DNA of 64,000 nucleotides from Lyngbya aestuarii BL J (GTDB taxonomy: Bacteria; Cyanobacteriota; Cyanobacteriia; Cyanobacteriales; Microcoleaceae). A program made the translations under genes and the position numbers. The first letter of the stretch is position 1, and every line of letters begins with the position of its first letter. Shown in pieces: positions 8,404 to 16,692 of the stretch. A model generated the notes under the pieces. That model searched no databases, had not been told where the DNA came from, and saw only the letters and a program-made list of their open reading frames with translations. Location of the stretch: contig NZ_AUZM01000012.1 in the NCBI RefSeq assembly GCF_000478195.2, positions 1 through 64,000 of the forward strand, given 5' to 3'.

Positions 8404-10260
8404 ATGAAAGGCCAACAGGTGTCGCAACTCTATGCTCAAGGTCGCAGAGACTTTCGAGGTCAAAACCTCCGCCATCAATCTTTTCAAGGTCAAAATTTGT
8501 CGGGTGCAGACTTTAGCTATGCCGATATCCAAGGAACAAACTTTAAAGGCACCGCCCTGTTGGAAGTGAAGTTTCGAGGGGCAAAAGCTGGACTTCCCAA
8601 GGCTTGGGTTGTCATCCTCTCCGGGACAGCCTGGTTGTTATCAGTTTTCTTGGGACTGTCTTTGGTGTTGGTGGGTTATTTTGTGTTGTTGTTTTTCAAT
8701 ATGTCCACTCCTGAAGACGCGAACACGGGTTGGGCTGCACTGGCTTTAATGCTGATCCTGGTTTTTATAGGTGGACGTCGGGGAATTGAACGGGGTTGGG
8801 GAGCGTTTATCGATACGATTGAAATTGCGATTGTCGGGATTATTATCGGGGTGATATCTGGACTGGCGAATGTTGTCACGTTGCTCGGTACTTTAGCCAT
8901 TGCGGGGGTGTTAGCGGGGTTTGCAGGAGCGATCCTGTTTGCATCAGCCGTGGCTTTTGGGGTGATTTTTGCGGTGACTAAGCGTCTGGCTTGGGTGATG
9001 AGTCTGACAAAGGTGTTAACGGTGGCGGTGACTGCGAGTGCGATCGCGGGTTATATTTCTGGTGGGGTGAGTGCAATGGCGATCGCAAGTGCTGTTTTTG
9101 TGACGTTTTGGTTTGATTATATTGGTTGGCAGGCGATTCAAGGCAACAAAAAATATGTTTTAGTTCACAATTTAGCGGTTAATTTAGCGGCGATGGGAGG
9201 AACAAGTTTTCGTCAAGCTGATTTAACAGATGCTAATTTTATTAATGCTAATCTTAAAGGAACTGATTTTCGTCAAGCTAAACTGATCCGAACTCGTTGG
9301 CGAGGAGCGAAACAACTCGATCAAGTCCGAGGCGGTAATACTTATTTAGAGAATGCACAAATTCGGGAATTATTACAAACAGGTCAAGGTCAAAACCAGA
9401 ATTATGATTTTCAAGATTTGCGGGGACTTAGCTTACAAAATGCGAATTTAGCCGGGGCGAGTTTTATCAGTGCCAATCTCAGTTTTACGAATTTACGCGG
9501 GGCTGATTTATCGAAAGCAAAATTGATTCAAACTAAATTAAGTCAAGCTAATCTGAATGGGGCTACTTTAACGGGGGCTTTTATTCAAGATTGGGGAATT
9601 ACCCTCACGACTCAACTGAGAAATATTACCTGTGATTATTTGTTTTTACGGCTTCCGTCTGAAAAGAGTAATGATCCGAATCCCTATCGTCAGCCGTCGG
9701 ATTGGAATCGAACTTTAAATCCTCAAGAATTTACGGCTTTAATTCGTTCATTTTTGCAAAGTAAACAAAGTTGGTATTCTACTATTTTAGATTCGGCTAA
9801 TGATAACGGTTCGGAGTTTTCGGGAAAAATTTCTCAAGTTTCTCTCAAAGGAGAAGAAGAATATGAGGAAATTGAAAAACAAAAAAAATCTCAAAGTTTA
9901 TCGGTGGAAAGGGTTAATCTGGAAACGTCTTTACAACGGGATTTACCTCAAAGTTTAACCGTTTCTGAATCTATTTTAGCACAACAACCTTTACCTCAAA
10001 ACTTAGCTGCTATTATTTCAGTGATTGAACAGTTTATCCAAGAAATAGAAGCAGTTTATCCGATTAATACAACGTCGGAACAGATGAAAGCCGCAGCAGA
10101 AATTGTCGAACAACTGGAAAGTGATCCGATTTTAAAACAGAGTTTAATTGAGACTTTAACGCCTAAAAATGCTGAACAAATTCAACAAGTGATTAATCGT
10201 CCTATTGGTTATTTTATTATAAAAGCGATTCAATCTTGGCGAGATAATACAGGTCTATAA
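8404..10260 (+). CDS. Pentapeptide-repeat membrane protein, 618 aa
   Basis: Layout: a short N-terminal pentapeptide block (residues about 18-55, NLSGADFSYADIQGTNF); a long hydrophobic core (about 66-250) with roughly six to seven membrane segments; pentapeptide blocks (about 262-300 and 338-398, for example LRGADLSKAKLIQTKL); and a polar C-terminal region of about 220 residues with no recognised domain. Pentapeptide repeats form a right-handed quadrilateral beta helix. Combined with membrane segments they are common in cyanobacteria, but functions are mostly unknown. The start ATG fits, with repeats beginning soon after. It is divergent from the NACHT-HEAT gene, so the two could share a control region; a functional link is only inferred. 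Confidence 0.8.
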   Translation: MKGQQVSQLYAQGRRDFRGQNLRHQSFQGQNLSGADFSYADIQGTNFKGTALLEVKFRGAKAGLPKAWVVILSGTAWLLSVFLGLSLVLVGYFVLLFFNMSTPEDANTGWAALALMLILVFIGGRRGIERGWGAFIDTIEIAIVGIIIGVISGLANVVTLLGTLAIAGVLAGFAGAILFASAVAFGVIFAVTKRLAWVMSLTKVLTVAVTASAIAGYISGGVSAMAIASAVFVTFWFDYIGWQAIQGNKKYVLVHNLAVNLAAMGGTSFRQADLTDANFINANLKGTDFRQAKLIRTRWRGAKQLDQVRGGNTYLENAQIRELLQTGQGQNQNYDFQDLRGLSLQNANLAGASFISANLSFTNLRGADLSKAKLIQTKLSQANLNGATLTGAFIQDWGITLTTQLRNITCDYLFLRLPSEKSNDPNPYRQPSDWNRTLNPQEFTALIRSFLQSKQSWYSTILDSANDNGSEFSGKISQVSLKGEEEYEEIEKQKKSQSLSVERVNLETSLQRDLPQSLTVSESILAQQPLPQNLAAIISVIEQFIQEIEAVYPINTTSEQMKAAAEIVEQLESDPILKQSLIETLTPKNAEQIQQVINRPIGYFIIKAIQSWRDNTGL

Positions 10261-10270
10261 ACTCAGCTTT

Positions 10271-10729
10271 TTAACTCCAGTATCCTCGAATGAGTTGGGT
10301 AATAGCCAAGGTTTCAAGCATCAGATAAGTAAAAAGATTAGCCTTGAAAAAGGATTGATGAATTCTTGTTTTTTCTACTTCTTTCAACACAATATAGCCA
10401 AGGGCTAATTCTAATAAAAAAGAGACGAAAAACATGGGGATGAGTGTAACGATCAGTTCTAAGGGTAATAAGGGAAAATAAAAAGGCAAACAACAATAGA
10501 TTGAACCCGCAATTAACAGCAACAAAACTCCGATAAAAGTCGAGATTAAGTTGGTACTAAAAGCAATAGAGATGGAACGATAAATTTTGAGTTTGAGTAT
10601 TTTTCTATGAATAAAAGCTTCAATAAAAATAATTGGAATCAGTAGAAGAACTTGATAGAAAATACTCTGAGTAAAAAGCGGAACTCCAGAATTTGCGAGA
10701 TAAACCGATGGGAGTGTAAGATACATCAT
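10271..10729 (-). CDS. Small integral membrane protein, unknown, 152 aa
   Basis: About four hydrophobic segments: roughly residues 22-40, 50-74, 78-103 and 108-120, with another near 135. It begins MMYLTLPSVYLANSG, which could itself be a weak signal region. No motif I recognise. It is convergent with the pentapeptide-repeat gene, only 10 bases apart, so each reads towards the other's end. A real gene is likely from the continuous hydrophobic pattern, but no function is proposed. Confidence 0.55.
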   Translation of the reverse strand: MMYLTLPSVYLANSGVPLFTQSIFYQVLLLIPIIFIEAFIHRKILKLKIYRSISIAFSTNLISTFIGVLLLLIAGSIYCCLPFYFPLLPLELIVTLIPMFFVSFLLELALGYIVLKEVEKTRIHQSFFKANLFTYLMLETLAITQLIRGYWS

Positions 10730-10834
10730 CGAGTGTATAGCTCAAAACAGTAGGGCGCATCAAATCGGGTAAATATTAATCGAAATTAACTTAAGATAAC
10801 CCACTGATACACCCGACCAATCCCCTAAAAAAGC

Positions 10835-11299
10835 TTAAAGAACTTGATGAGTATAACTGTGTTGTTTAACATTATCCTCTGCGCTAACAATTCGCTCAGA
10901 ATTTAAAATTCGTTTCCGTTCTAAGGAATAGTTAAACTCTTGAAAAACTGTCCCTAAAGCAATATGAGATTGAGCATTGGGGCGACTTTTATAAGTTCGG
11001 GTGGCGGAGATCAACCTTTCTTTGAACTCATCGGCTAATTGAACTTCGGGTGGAAATTCCGGGGGAATTTGTACAGTATCGCCCGTGAGAACCGCTCCTA
11101 TTGTTGTTGCACAAGCTTTTTGATAAGAGGTGGGAATTCCTTTGAGTATGGCTTCTAGGGCGGCTGAGGGAATGGGTTCAATAATTTCGACTTGATGAAC
11201 TTCCCCTTCTTCTTTGAGAAAGCAGGTGGCTAAACCGATAATCACGTAGTCATCTGTGGAAATATCTGGAGCGTTAGGATAGGTTGTCGTTGAAGTCAT
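10835..11299 (-). CDS. Conserved hypothetical protein, 154 aa
   Basis: Soluble protein starting MTSTTTYPNAPDISTDDYVIIGLATCF. The middle (HQVEIIEPIPSAALEAILKGIPTSYQ) looks well folded and the C terminus is polar. No catalytic motif or known domain is recognised. It resembles single-copy cyanobacterial hypothetical proteins, but that is an impression and not an identification. It lies 105 bases upstream of the small membrane protein gene on the same strand; co-transcription is possible but not shown. Confidence 0.6.
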   Translation of the reverse strand: MTSTTTYPNAPDISTDDYVIIGLATCFLKEEGEVHQVEIIEPIPSAALEAILKGIPTSYQKACATTIGAVLTGDTVQIPPEFPPEVQLADEFKERLISATRTYKSRPNAQSHIALGTVFQEFNYSLERKRILNSERIVSAEDNVKQHSYTHQVL

Positions 11300-11480
11300 A
11301 GGGTTTGGTCAGATTTCAGAGAAATATTATCGAGGTAAATTTATTTAATCGTGTGATCGCTAAACTCACAAACTGTATTTTACCAAAGTTTGGATCAGAT
11401 CAAGCGAAAGAGGAGACAGAAATACACTGAAAAATATTGATAAATCTTAACAAAAGTCCAGAGAACAAAGATGAATCAAA

Positions 11481-12155
11481 TTACAATAATATTTCTGTCT
11501 GTAACAACGCCTCTAAATCCAAACTCGCAAGTTGATCGTAGGCTTGGTCAATCACCCGTTTACCGCGTAAGGCGCCAGTATTAGCCCCAGGACAGATAAA
11601 TTGCAGGGTAGACTGTGAAAATTGCTCAATTAAGCGTTTAACACTCTGAATTTGTCGTGGCCAATGAAAGGTTTTCGCGGTGCGTAGCGGGACAGGTAAA
11701 CCCTGAAGATTGGGTAACAAGTGACGGCCACTAAACAAGATCCCGACCTGGGAGTTAGAGTATAAACAGGACGAACCGGGAGAGTGGCCGGGAGTCCAAA
11801 TCATTTGGCTGTGAGGAGTAAGGGTAAATTCCTGTTGAAACGAAGTAACAGTGGCTTCGGGAATCAGATAAGCCTCTTGTTCTTGGATGAGGAGATGACA
11901 TTCTGTGGCTTGCTGAATTTTGCGGGCGTTACCGATGCTTTCGCGATGAGTAATCACTAACCAGTCAAGTCCACCCTGTTGTTCAATAAAATTCCGGTTA
12001 ACCTCATCCCAAGCGGGAGTATCGATTAAAATATTTGTCTGATCTTCGATCAAAAAGTACGCTGTTCCCCCTAACGTCTCTCGGTTGGGAGAAAAAGCCC
12101 AAACATTATCCAAGATAGGCTGTGGGGGTTTAGAAACGGGTCGGGACTCTACCAT
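11481..12155 (-). CDS. Metallo-beta-lactamase-fold protein with degenerate metal site
   Basis: The fold is suggested by an opening NVWAFSPNRETLGGTAYFLIE, then ILIDTPAWD, WLVITHRESIGNA, WTPGHSPGSSCLY and GILFSGRHLLP. In an active family member the first block reads HxHxDH and the last carries GD. Here THRESIG keeps only the first His, the Asp is replaced in SGRH, and only the GHSPGS histidine is clear. It is therefore either a noncatalytic relative or a subfamily with different ligands. The frame is open to a GTG at 12239, but the ATG at 12155 begins just before the first beta strand, so 225 residues is preferred. Confidence 0.7.
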   Translation of the reverse strand: MVESRPVSKPPQPILDNVWAFSPNRETLGGTAYFLIEDQTNILIDTPAWDEVNRNFIEQQGGLDWLVITHRESIGNARKIQQATECHLLIQEQEAYLIPEATVTSFQQEFTLTPHSQMIWTPGHSPGSSCLYSNSQVGILFSGRHLLPNLQGLPVPLRTAKTFHWPRQIQSVKRLIEQFSQSTLQFICPGANTGALRGKRVIDQAYDQLASLDLEALLQTEILL

Positions 12156-12479
12156 AAAAATCAATGCTTCGCTAAACTCAAATGATGGGATGAAACTGTG
12201 GGTCTCCAAGCCAGAGTGATAGTATCTGGCACTCAACACGCTAATCTAGAAACAGGCAATCGTCATCCCAAGCTAGAATAATCAACTTATGGATTGTATT
12301 TACAGGCATTGTATCTGTTTCCCCCTTGATCTCTAACTGATGAACTCAAGTGGGATAATAGCATAGCAGAGAATTTAGTCTAAGCATCAGTTTGAGTTAA
12401 TGGCTGCTGGTATTTGTTCAGTCTACTCATTTTAATTGTTGATTTTAGACTAGGTAATTAGTCGCAGTAAAATTAGATC

Positions 12480-13961
12480 ATGCTTCTTTGGTTGTGGTTA
12501 CTCCTTTTAGGGTTGATAACGTACTGGATTTTGCGACGGGGTGTGGCTCGCATTACCCGTACACCGATTTGGATTTTGTGGCTGGTGATGATGACACCTG
12601 CGCTGATTTGGAGTACCTGGCAGCTTGTCTATGGTGAACAGAAGCGCATTCCCCCGGAATTGATCATCATCCCCTTTATTGTTTGTCCTTGTGTTTACTG
12701 GTTCCTGGTTAAACTCGGACGCCAAAGCCCACCTCCAACTGATTCGTCAACGACATCGACTTCAGCAATGACTTCTGAACCGACACCAAAATCACCACCG
12801 CCTCGTGTGATCACACCCGCCGAAGAAAGTCAACTCCGTGAATGCTTTCCCTGGTCAGTTTTTCCCCTACAAAAACTAGAACATCGGCCCCAAGCGGTCA
12901 TTTGTCGTGGTCAAATCCGCTCTAACCCTGAACTGGTCTACCAAACGATTCGAGATCAAATTAAGGCTCGGTTTGGCGATCGCTTTATCGTCGTCTTTCA
13001 AACGGATTTGAATGATCAGCCGTTTTTTGCCCTCGTTCCCAATCCTTTCCTCGAAAAATCCAAAACAATTACTCGCAATGACTTCTTAAATCGACCGATT
13101 CTGGCTTTGGCGTTGTTGGTGATTACAGTTTTTACCACAACAATGGTGGGAGTGAAAATGACAGAGATCTCTCCAGAAATTTGGCGATCTGATCCGAGTT
13201 GGTTACTGAAAGGATTACCTTATGCTTTGGCGTTGATGGCAATTTTAGGGATTCACAAATCTGTTCACTATTTGGCGGCTCGATATTATCAAATTCGCCC
13301 CACCTTACCTTATTTTATTCCCGTGCCGTTCTTTCCCGGGACGTTTGGGGCGTTTATGCAAATACGATCACCCCTTCCCCACCGTCGAGCTTTATTTGAT
13401 GTCAGTATTGCTGGCCCTTGGGCTGGATTTATCGCCACGTTACCGATTTTGATTTGGGGATTAGCGCATTCAACTGTGGTTCCAATCCCACCCGATGGTA
13501 CAGGAATTTTTAACGTTAATGCCATTGATCCGCGTTTTTCGCTGTTGTTAACGGTATTGAGTAAGTTAATTCTGGGAACACAATTGACGGCGACTCATGC
13601 GATCGATCTTCATCCGGTGGCGATCGCGGGTTATCTGGGTTTAATCCTCACCGCGTTTCATTTCCTTCCCATTGGTCTTTGTGATGGGGGTCACATGATT
13701 CATGCGATGATGGGTCAACGAACCAGTATGGCGATTGGTCAAGTTTCTCGCATCTTAATTCTCGTTTTGGGATTCACTCGTCAGGAGTTTTTATACTTAG
13801 CCATTATCCTGTTTTTATTACCGCTTAATGATGAACCTGCGTTGAATGATGTTAGCGAATTGAATAATATTCGAGACTTTATCGGTTTGCTGACGCTGGC
13901 TTTATTATTGGTTATTCTTTTACCTGTTCCTCAAACAATTGCTCAATGGTTGAATTATTAA
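12480..13961 (+). CDS. Site-2-protease (M50) homologue lacking the catalytic glutamate
   Basis: A 493-residue polytopic protein related to the cyanobacterial/chloroplast EGY-type intramembrane proteases. Two N-terminal membrane segments, a proline-rich linker and a soluble region precede the M50 core. The zinc motif that should be HExxH reads HKSVH (His259, Lys260, His263), followed by YLAARYYQIRPTLPYFIPVPF as in the family. The third ligand motif is present as CDGGH (Asp402). With Lys in place of the general-base Glu, the protein should be proteolytically inactive and may act as a pseudoprotease. The DNA (ATT CAC AAA TCT GTT CAC) is unambiguous and the frame is intact across 1.5 kb. Confidence 0.85.
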   Translation: MLLWLWLLLLGLITYWILRRGVARITRTPIWILWLVMMTPALIWSTWQLVYGEQKRIPPELIIIPFIVCPCVYWFLVKLGRQSPPPTDSSTTSTSAMTSEPTPKSPPPRVITPAEESQLRECFPWSVFPLQKLEHRPQAVICRGQIRSNPELVYQTIRDQIKARFGDRFIVVFQTDLNDQPFFALVPNPFLEKSKTITRNDFLNRPILALALLVITVFTTTMVGVKMTEISPEIWRSDPSWLLKGLPYALALMAILGIHKSVHYLAARYYQIRPTLPYFIPVPFFPGTFGAFMQIRSPLPHRRALFDVSIAGPWAGFIATLPILIWGLAHSTVVPIPPDGTGIFNVNAIDPRFSLLLTVLSKLILGTQLTATHAIDLHPVAIAGYLGLILTAFHFLPIGLCDGGHMIHAMMGQRTSMAIGQVSRILILVLGFTRQEFLYLAIILFLLPLNDEPALNDVSELNNIRDFIGLLTLALLLVILLPVPQTIAQWLNY

Positions 13962-14026
13962 CTCGCAGAAAAAGCACCAACCCTAGTCAGGTTTATATTC
14001 AATTTCATCTCGTTAGCTGTTTTTCC

Positions 14027-14350
14027 CTATTTGCCATAAGTTTGTGCTAAATGTTCTAACAGTAAGCGATGAATAAAAATATAACCCCCTCCCACTTGTT
14101 TAAAATGAGCGTATAGACGAGGAATTTGATCAGAATGACCTAATTTATCTAAAACTTCTGCTTCTCGCTGAAACAATTGTTGTGCCTGTTTTCAGGCTGC
14201 GGGTTGATGAAATTGCGGTTGAAACTGTTTAACAACACAAAAGGGATTTCCGGGTAAATCGTGATCGCGTGCTAAGTAGGTTTTCCCAAAGCCGCCACTT
14301 CCTAAGAAACGAATAATTTCAGATCGTTCTCGCAGTTGTTTTCCCAGCAT
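14027..14350 (-). pseudogene. Ser/Thr protein kinase N-lobe remnant with in-frame stop
   Basis: Reading the minus strand from the ATG at 14350 gives a cyanobacterial Hanks-type kinase start: LRERSEIIRFLGSGGFGKTYLA (glycine loop), FCVVKQFQPQF (the ATP-anchoring Lys) and QLFQREAEVLDKLG (the helix C Glu). A TGA at 14192-14194 breaks the frame after FHQPAA, yet homologous sequence resumes directly after it. The frame then ends at TAG 14027-14029. The catalytic loop (HRD) and DFG part are absent. It is thus a dead fragment. It fills much of the gap between the protease homologue and the Dnd-associated gene. Confidence 0.8.
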
Positions 14351-14422
14351 TCTAATAAGATGTAAGACGGTATTTTAATTTTGACATAGAAAAACTTGAA
14401 TTGAAATCGTTGAATTCAAATT

Positions 14423-14899
14423 TTAATTCAAAAATCGAGTTAAATCAAATTCTTGAGCGGGTGCTGATTGAGTATCACGATCACGTTCTGACATCAGCAA
14501 CAATAATAATCGATCTGAATAATCCACCGCCCCGCGACATTCTTCTCGCAAGACTTCTAATCCCCCATTGGCATATTCTTCAAAAATTGCCGCCCGTTTT
14601 TCTTCAGAGTCTGTATCAAAAGGAGAAAGGATTTGTGGATCATTAATTTCTAAAAAGGCGATGAGTTTAATCACCAAATCATAGCCGCGAGAAATAAAAA
14701 CCTCTAAAGAAATGGGTGACGGTTCTCGCTTAGAAACTGCTTCTAGAGGAATTCGTTTTTTGTGGCGTATTCCTAATGTTGCTGCAAATACCATCACATC
14801 GGCGTAGGTTTGAAATGGGCCTGTTTTGCCCTCAGATTCAGTTAAGGCTTTGACAAAATCTGCTTTATCCTTTGCTACTCGAATTCGATTAAATGCCAT
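14423..14899 (-). CDS. DNA phosphorothioation-associated protein 4-like
   Basis: The protein from the ATG at 14899 (MAFNRIRVAKDKADF) is 158 residues. KADFVKALTESEGKTGPFQTYADV and the later EEYANGGLEVL and ECRGAVDYSD blocks match the family I remember as Dnd-associated protein 4, which usually sits beside dnd DNA-phosphorothioation or associated restriction genes. Its molecular role is not established. No dndA-E or dndF-H gene is visible here; the neighbours are a dead kinase and lhgO, so it is an orphan copy. The open frame to 14974 adds 25 residues unlike the family. The call rests on motif memory. Confidence 0.7.
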   Translation of the reverse strand: MAFNRIRVAKDKADFVKALTESEGKTGPFQTYADVMVFAATLGIRHKKRIPLEAVSKREPSPISLEVFISRGYDLVIKLIAFLEINDPQILSPFDTDSEEKRAAIFEEYANGGLEVLREECRGAVDYSDRLLLLLMSERDRDTQSAPAQEFDLTRFLN

Positions 14900-15069
14900 G
14901 ACATTTACATTTAATTGAGCATTGACCGTTTGATCTTCCTCTAATATTATAAGTGACCTGAACTTGACCCGCAATAGATTATTAAATTTTACGCCGACAA
15001 CTTGTTAAAAACTAGATTAAACGGTAAGATAAAGTTTAAAATTGTCAACCTGATTAAGTTTGTTAATTT

Positions 15070-16257
15070 ATGTATGATTTTGTAATTATTGGAGGCGGAA
15101 TTGTTGGTTTATCAACGGCAATGGCTTTAGGTCAACGTTATCCTCAAGCTCAAATTCTGCTGTTAGAAAAAGAAAACCATTTTGCTCCTCATCAAACGGG
15201 AAATAATAGCGGTGTCATTCATTCAGGAATTTATTATAAACCTGGAAGCTTAAGAGCCAAGCTTTGTCGAGAAGGCTGTCAGTCGATGGTAGAGTTTTGT
15301 CAAAAATATAATATTGAGTATGATGTTTGTGGTAAAGTTATTGTTGCCACCGAACCGGAAGAATTACCTCTCCTCGAAAATCTCTATCAACGAGGTTTAG
15401 AAAATGGTCTTGAAATCCAAAAAATCACGGCAGAACAGGTCAAAGAAGTTGAACCCTACGTCCAGTGTTTAGCCGGAATTAAAGTCAATTCAACGGGAAT
15501 TGTTAACTATACTCAAGTTGCCCAAAAATACGCAGAAATCATTGCAGAACGAGGGGCAAAACTCCAACTTTCGACAAAAGTAGAGACTATTAAAAATACC
15601 TCAGAAGGGGCAATAATTCAAACCAATAAAGGCGAATTTAAAGCTAAATTTTTAATTAATTGTGCGGGACTCTATAGTGATAGAATTACTCAGTTAGGTG
15701 GAGTCAAACCCCAAGCTAAAATTATTCCCTTCCGAGGTGAATACTATGAACTCATTCCTGAAAAACGCCATTTAGTTAAAACTCTAATTTATCCAGTTCC
15801 AAATCCCAATTTTCCCTTCTTAGGGGTTCATTTTACCCGGATGATTGACGGGAATGTTCATGCTGGGCCTAATGCTGTTTTAAGTCTGAAACGAGAAGGC
15901 TATAAAAAGACTGATTTTGACTTTGCAGATACCGTTGATACACTGACTTATCCGGGGTTTTGGAAACTCGCCACCAAACACGCCAAAGATGGCATTGAAG
16001 AAATTATTCGCTCTTTTAATAAAGCGGCATTTGTTCAGAGTTTACAACGTTTAATCCCTGAAGTTCAATCAGAAGATTTAATTCCAACTCATGCAGGAGT
16101 GCGGGCGCAAGCGTTGAAAAATGATGGCAAACTGGTGGATGATTTTTTAATTGTAGAAGGACGTAACGCCATGCACGTTTGTAACGCTCCCTCTCCGGCT
16201 GCTACCGCTTCCCTAGAAATTGGGAAAGCTATTGTCGAGAAAGTCGCAAATGTATAA
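15070..16257 (+). CDS. lhgO: L-2-hydroxyglutarate oxidase
   Basis: FAD-dependent enzyme of the DAO fold that oxidises L-2-hydroxyglutarate to 2-oxoglutarate, a metabolite-repair reaction. The N-terminal dinucleotide-binding motif is VIIGGGIVGLS; the substrate-side GNNSGVIHSGIYYKPGS block is diagnostic of the LhgO family. The C terminus ends with the GRNAMHVCNAPSPAATASLEI block that closes over FAD. The 395-residue length is usual. The ATG directly precedes the nucleotide-binding strand. It is followed by petM 77 bases on, on the same strand, but petM has its own promoter-like sequence. Confidence 0.92.
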   Translation: MYDFVIIGGGIVGLSTAMALGQRYPQAQILLLEKENHFAPHQTGNNSGVIHSGIYYKPGSLRAKLCREGCQSMVEFCQKYNIEYDVCGKVIVATEPEELPLLENLYQRGLENGLEIQKITAEQVKEVEPYVQCLAGIKVNSTGIVNYTQVAQKYAEIIAERGAKLQLSTKVETIKNTSEGAIIQTNKGEFKAKFLINCAGLYSDRITQLGGVKPQAKIIPFRGEYYELIPEKRHLVKTLIYPVPNPNFPFLGVHFTRMIDGNVHAGPNAVLSLKREGYKKTDFDFADTVDTLTYPGFWKLATKHAKDGIEEIIRSFNKAAFVQSLQRLIPEVQSEDLIPTHAGVRAQALKNDGKLVDDFLIVEGRNAMHVCNAPSPAATASLEIGKAIVEKVANV

Positions 16258-16270
16258 TGAGGAAAAAAGC

Positions 16271-16300
16271 TTGACCAAAGGGACACTAAAATACTAGATT
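16271..16300 (+). promoter_or_regulatory. Putative sigma70-type promoter of petM
   Basis: TTGACC (16271-16276) and TAGATT (16295-16300) are separated by 18 bases, 35 bases before the petM start. An AAGGAG-like ribosome-binding sequence lies between this and the ATG. This is a pattern match only; no start site is known. Confidence 0.4.
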
Positions 16301-16334
16301 TAAAAAGGATAACATCAAGGAGAGATCAAAATCT

Positions 16335-16436
16335 ATGGCTGGTGAAATCATTTATGTTTCAGTCTTGTGCTTTTCTATCGTTTTAGTCGGTTTAGCAGGT
16401 GGCTTTCTGTTACTCAAGCTTCAAGGCGGAGAATAA
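16335..16436 (+). CDS. petM: Cytochrome b6f complex subunit 7 (PetM)
   Basis: A 33-residue single-pass thylakoid membrane protein. It reads MAGEIIYVSVLCFSIVLVG..., then a hydrophobic stretch to FLLLKLQGGE. The end KLQGGE matches the conserved PetM tail (KxQGxEE), and the acidic N terminus plus one membrane helix fit the peripheral b6f subunit. An AGGAGA sequence about ten bases upstream supports the start. PetM is one of the four small subunits around the b6f dimer in photosynthetic electron transport. Confidence 0.87.
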   Translation: MAGEIIYVSVLCFSIVLVGLAGGFLLLKLQGGE

Positions 16437-16475
16437 GTCTAGTAACTTAGCTTAAAACTGAATAAAAAACCGAGG

Positions 16476-16512
16476 GCGATCGCACTTTTAATCAAAGCGA
16501 TCGCTTAATTTT
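16476..16512 (+). terminator. Candidate petM terminator made of two HIP1 palindromes
   Basis: Two GCGATCGC octamers (16476-16483 and 16497-16504) can pair across a 13-base loop; the second is followed by TTAATTTTT. Located 40 bases after petM. Each octamer is also self-palindromic and over-represented in cyanobacteria, so the hairpin may be coincidental. Confidence 0.35.
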
Positions 16513-16692
16513 TGATATTCACTATAGAGGGGATCATCTGTCACTTTTTAACCCTCTTTTTACCGCATTGTCAAATCGATATTTTGCCGACATAATACGA
16601 CTAACTCTAGCTTTTCTGGATATTTTAGGATAGACATTCGCTTGATTTATATCGGTATTAAACCCTCTGTATCTTTATTCAAACAATCAAAA

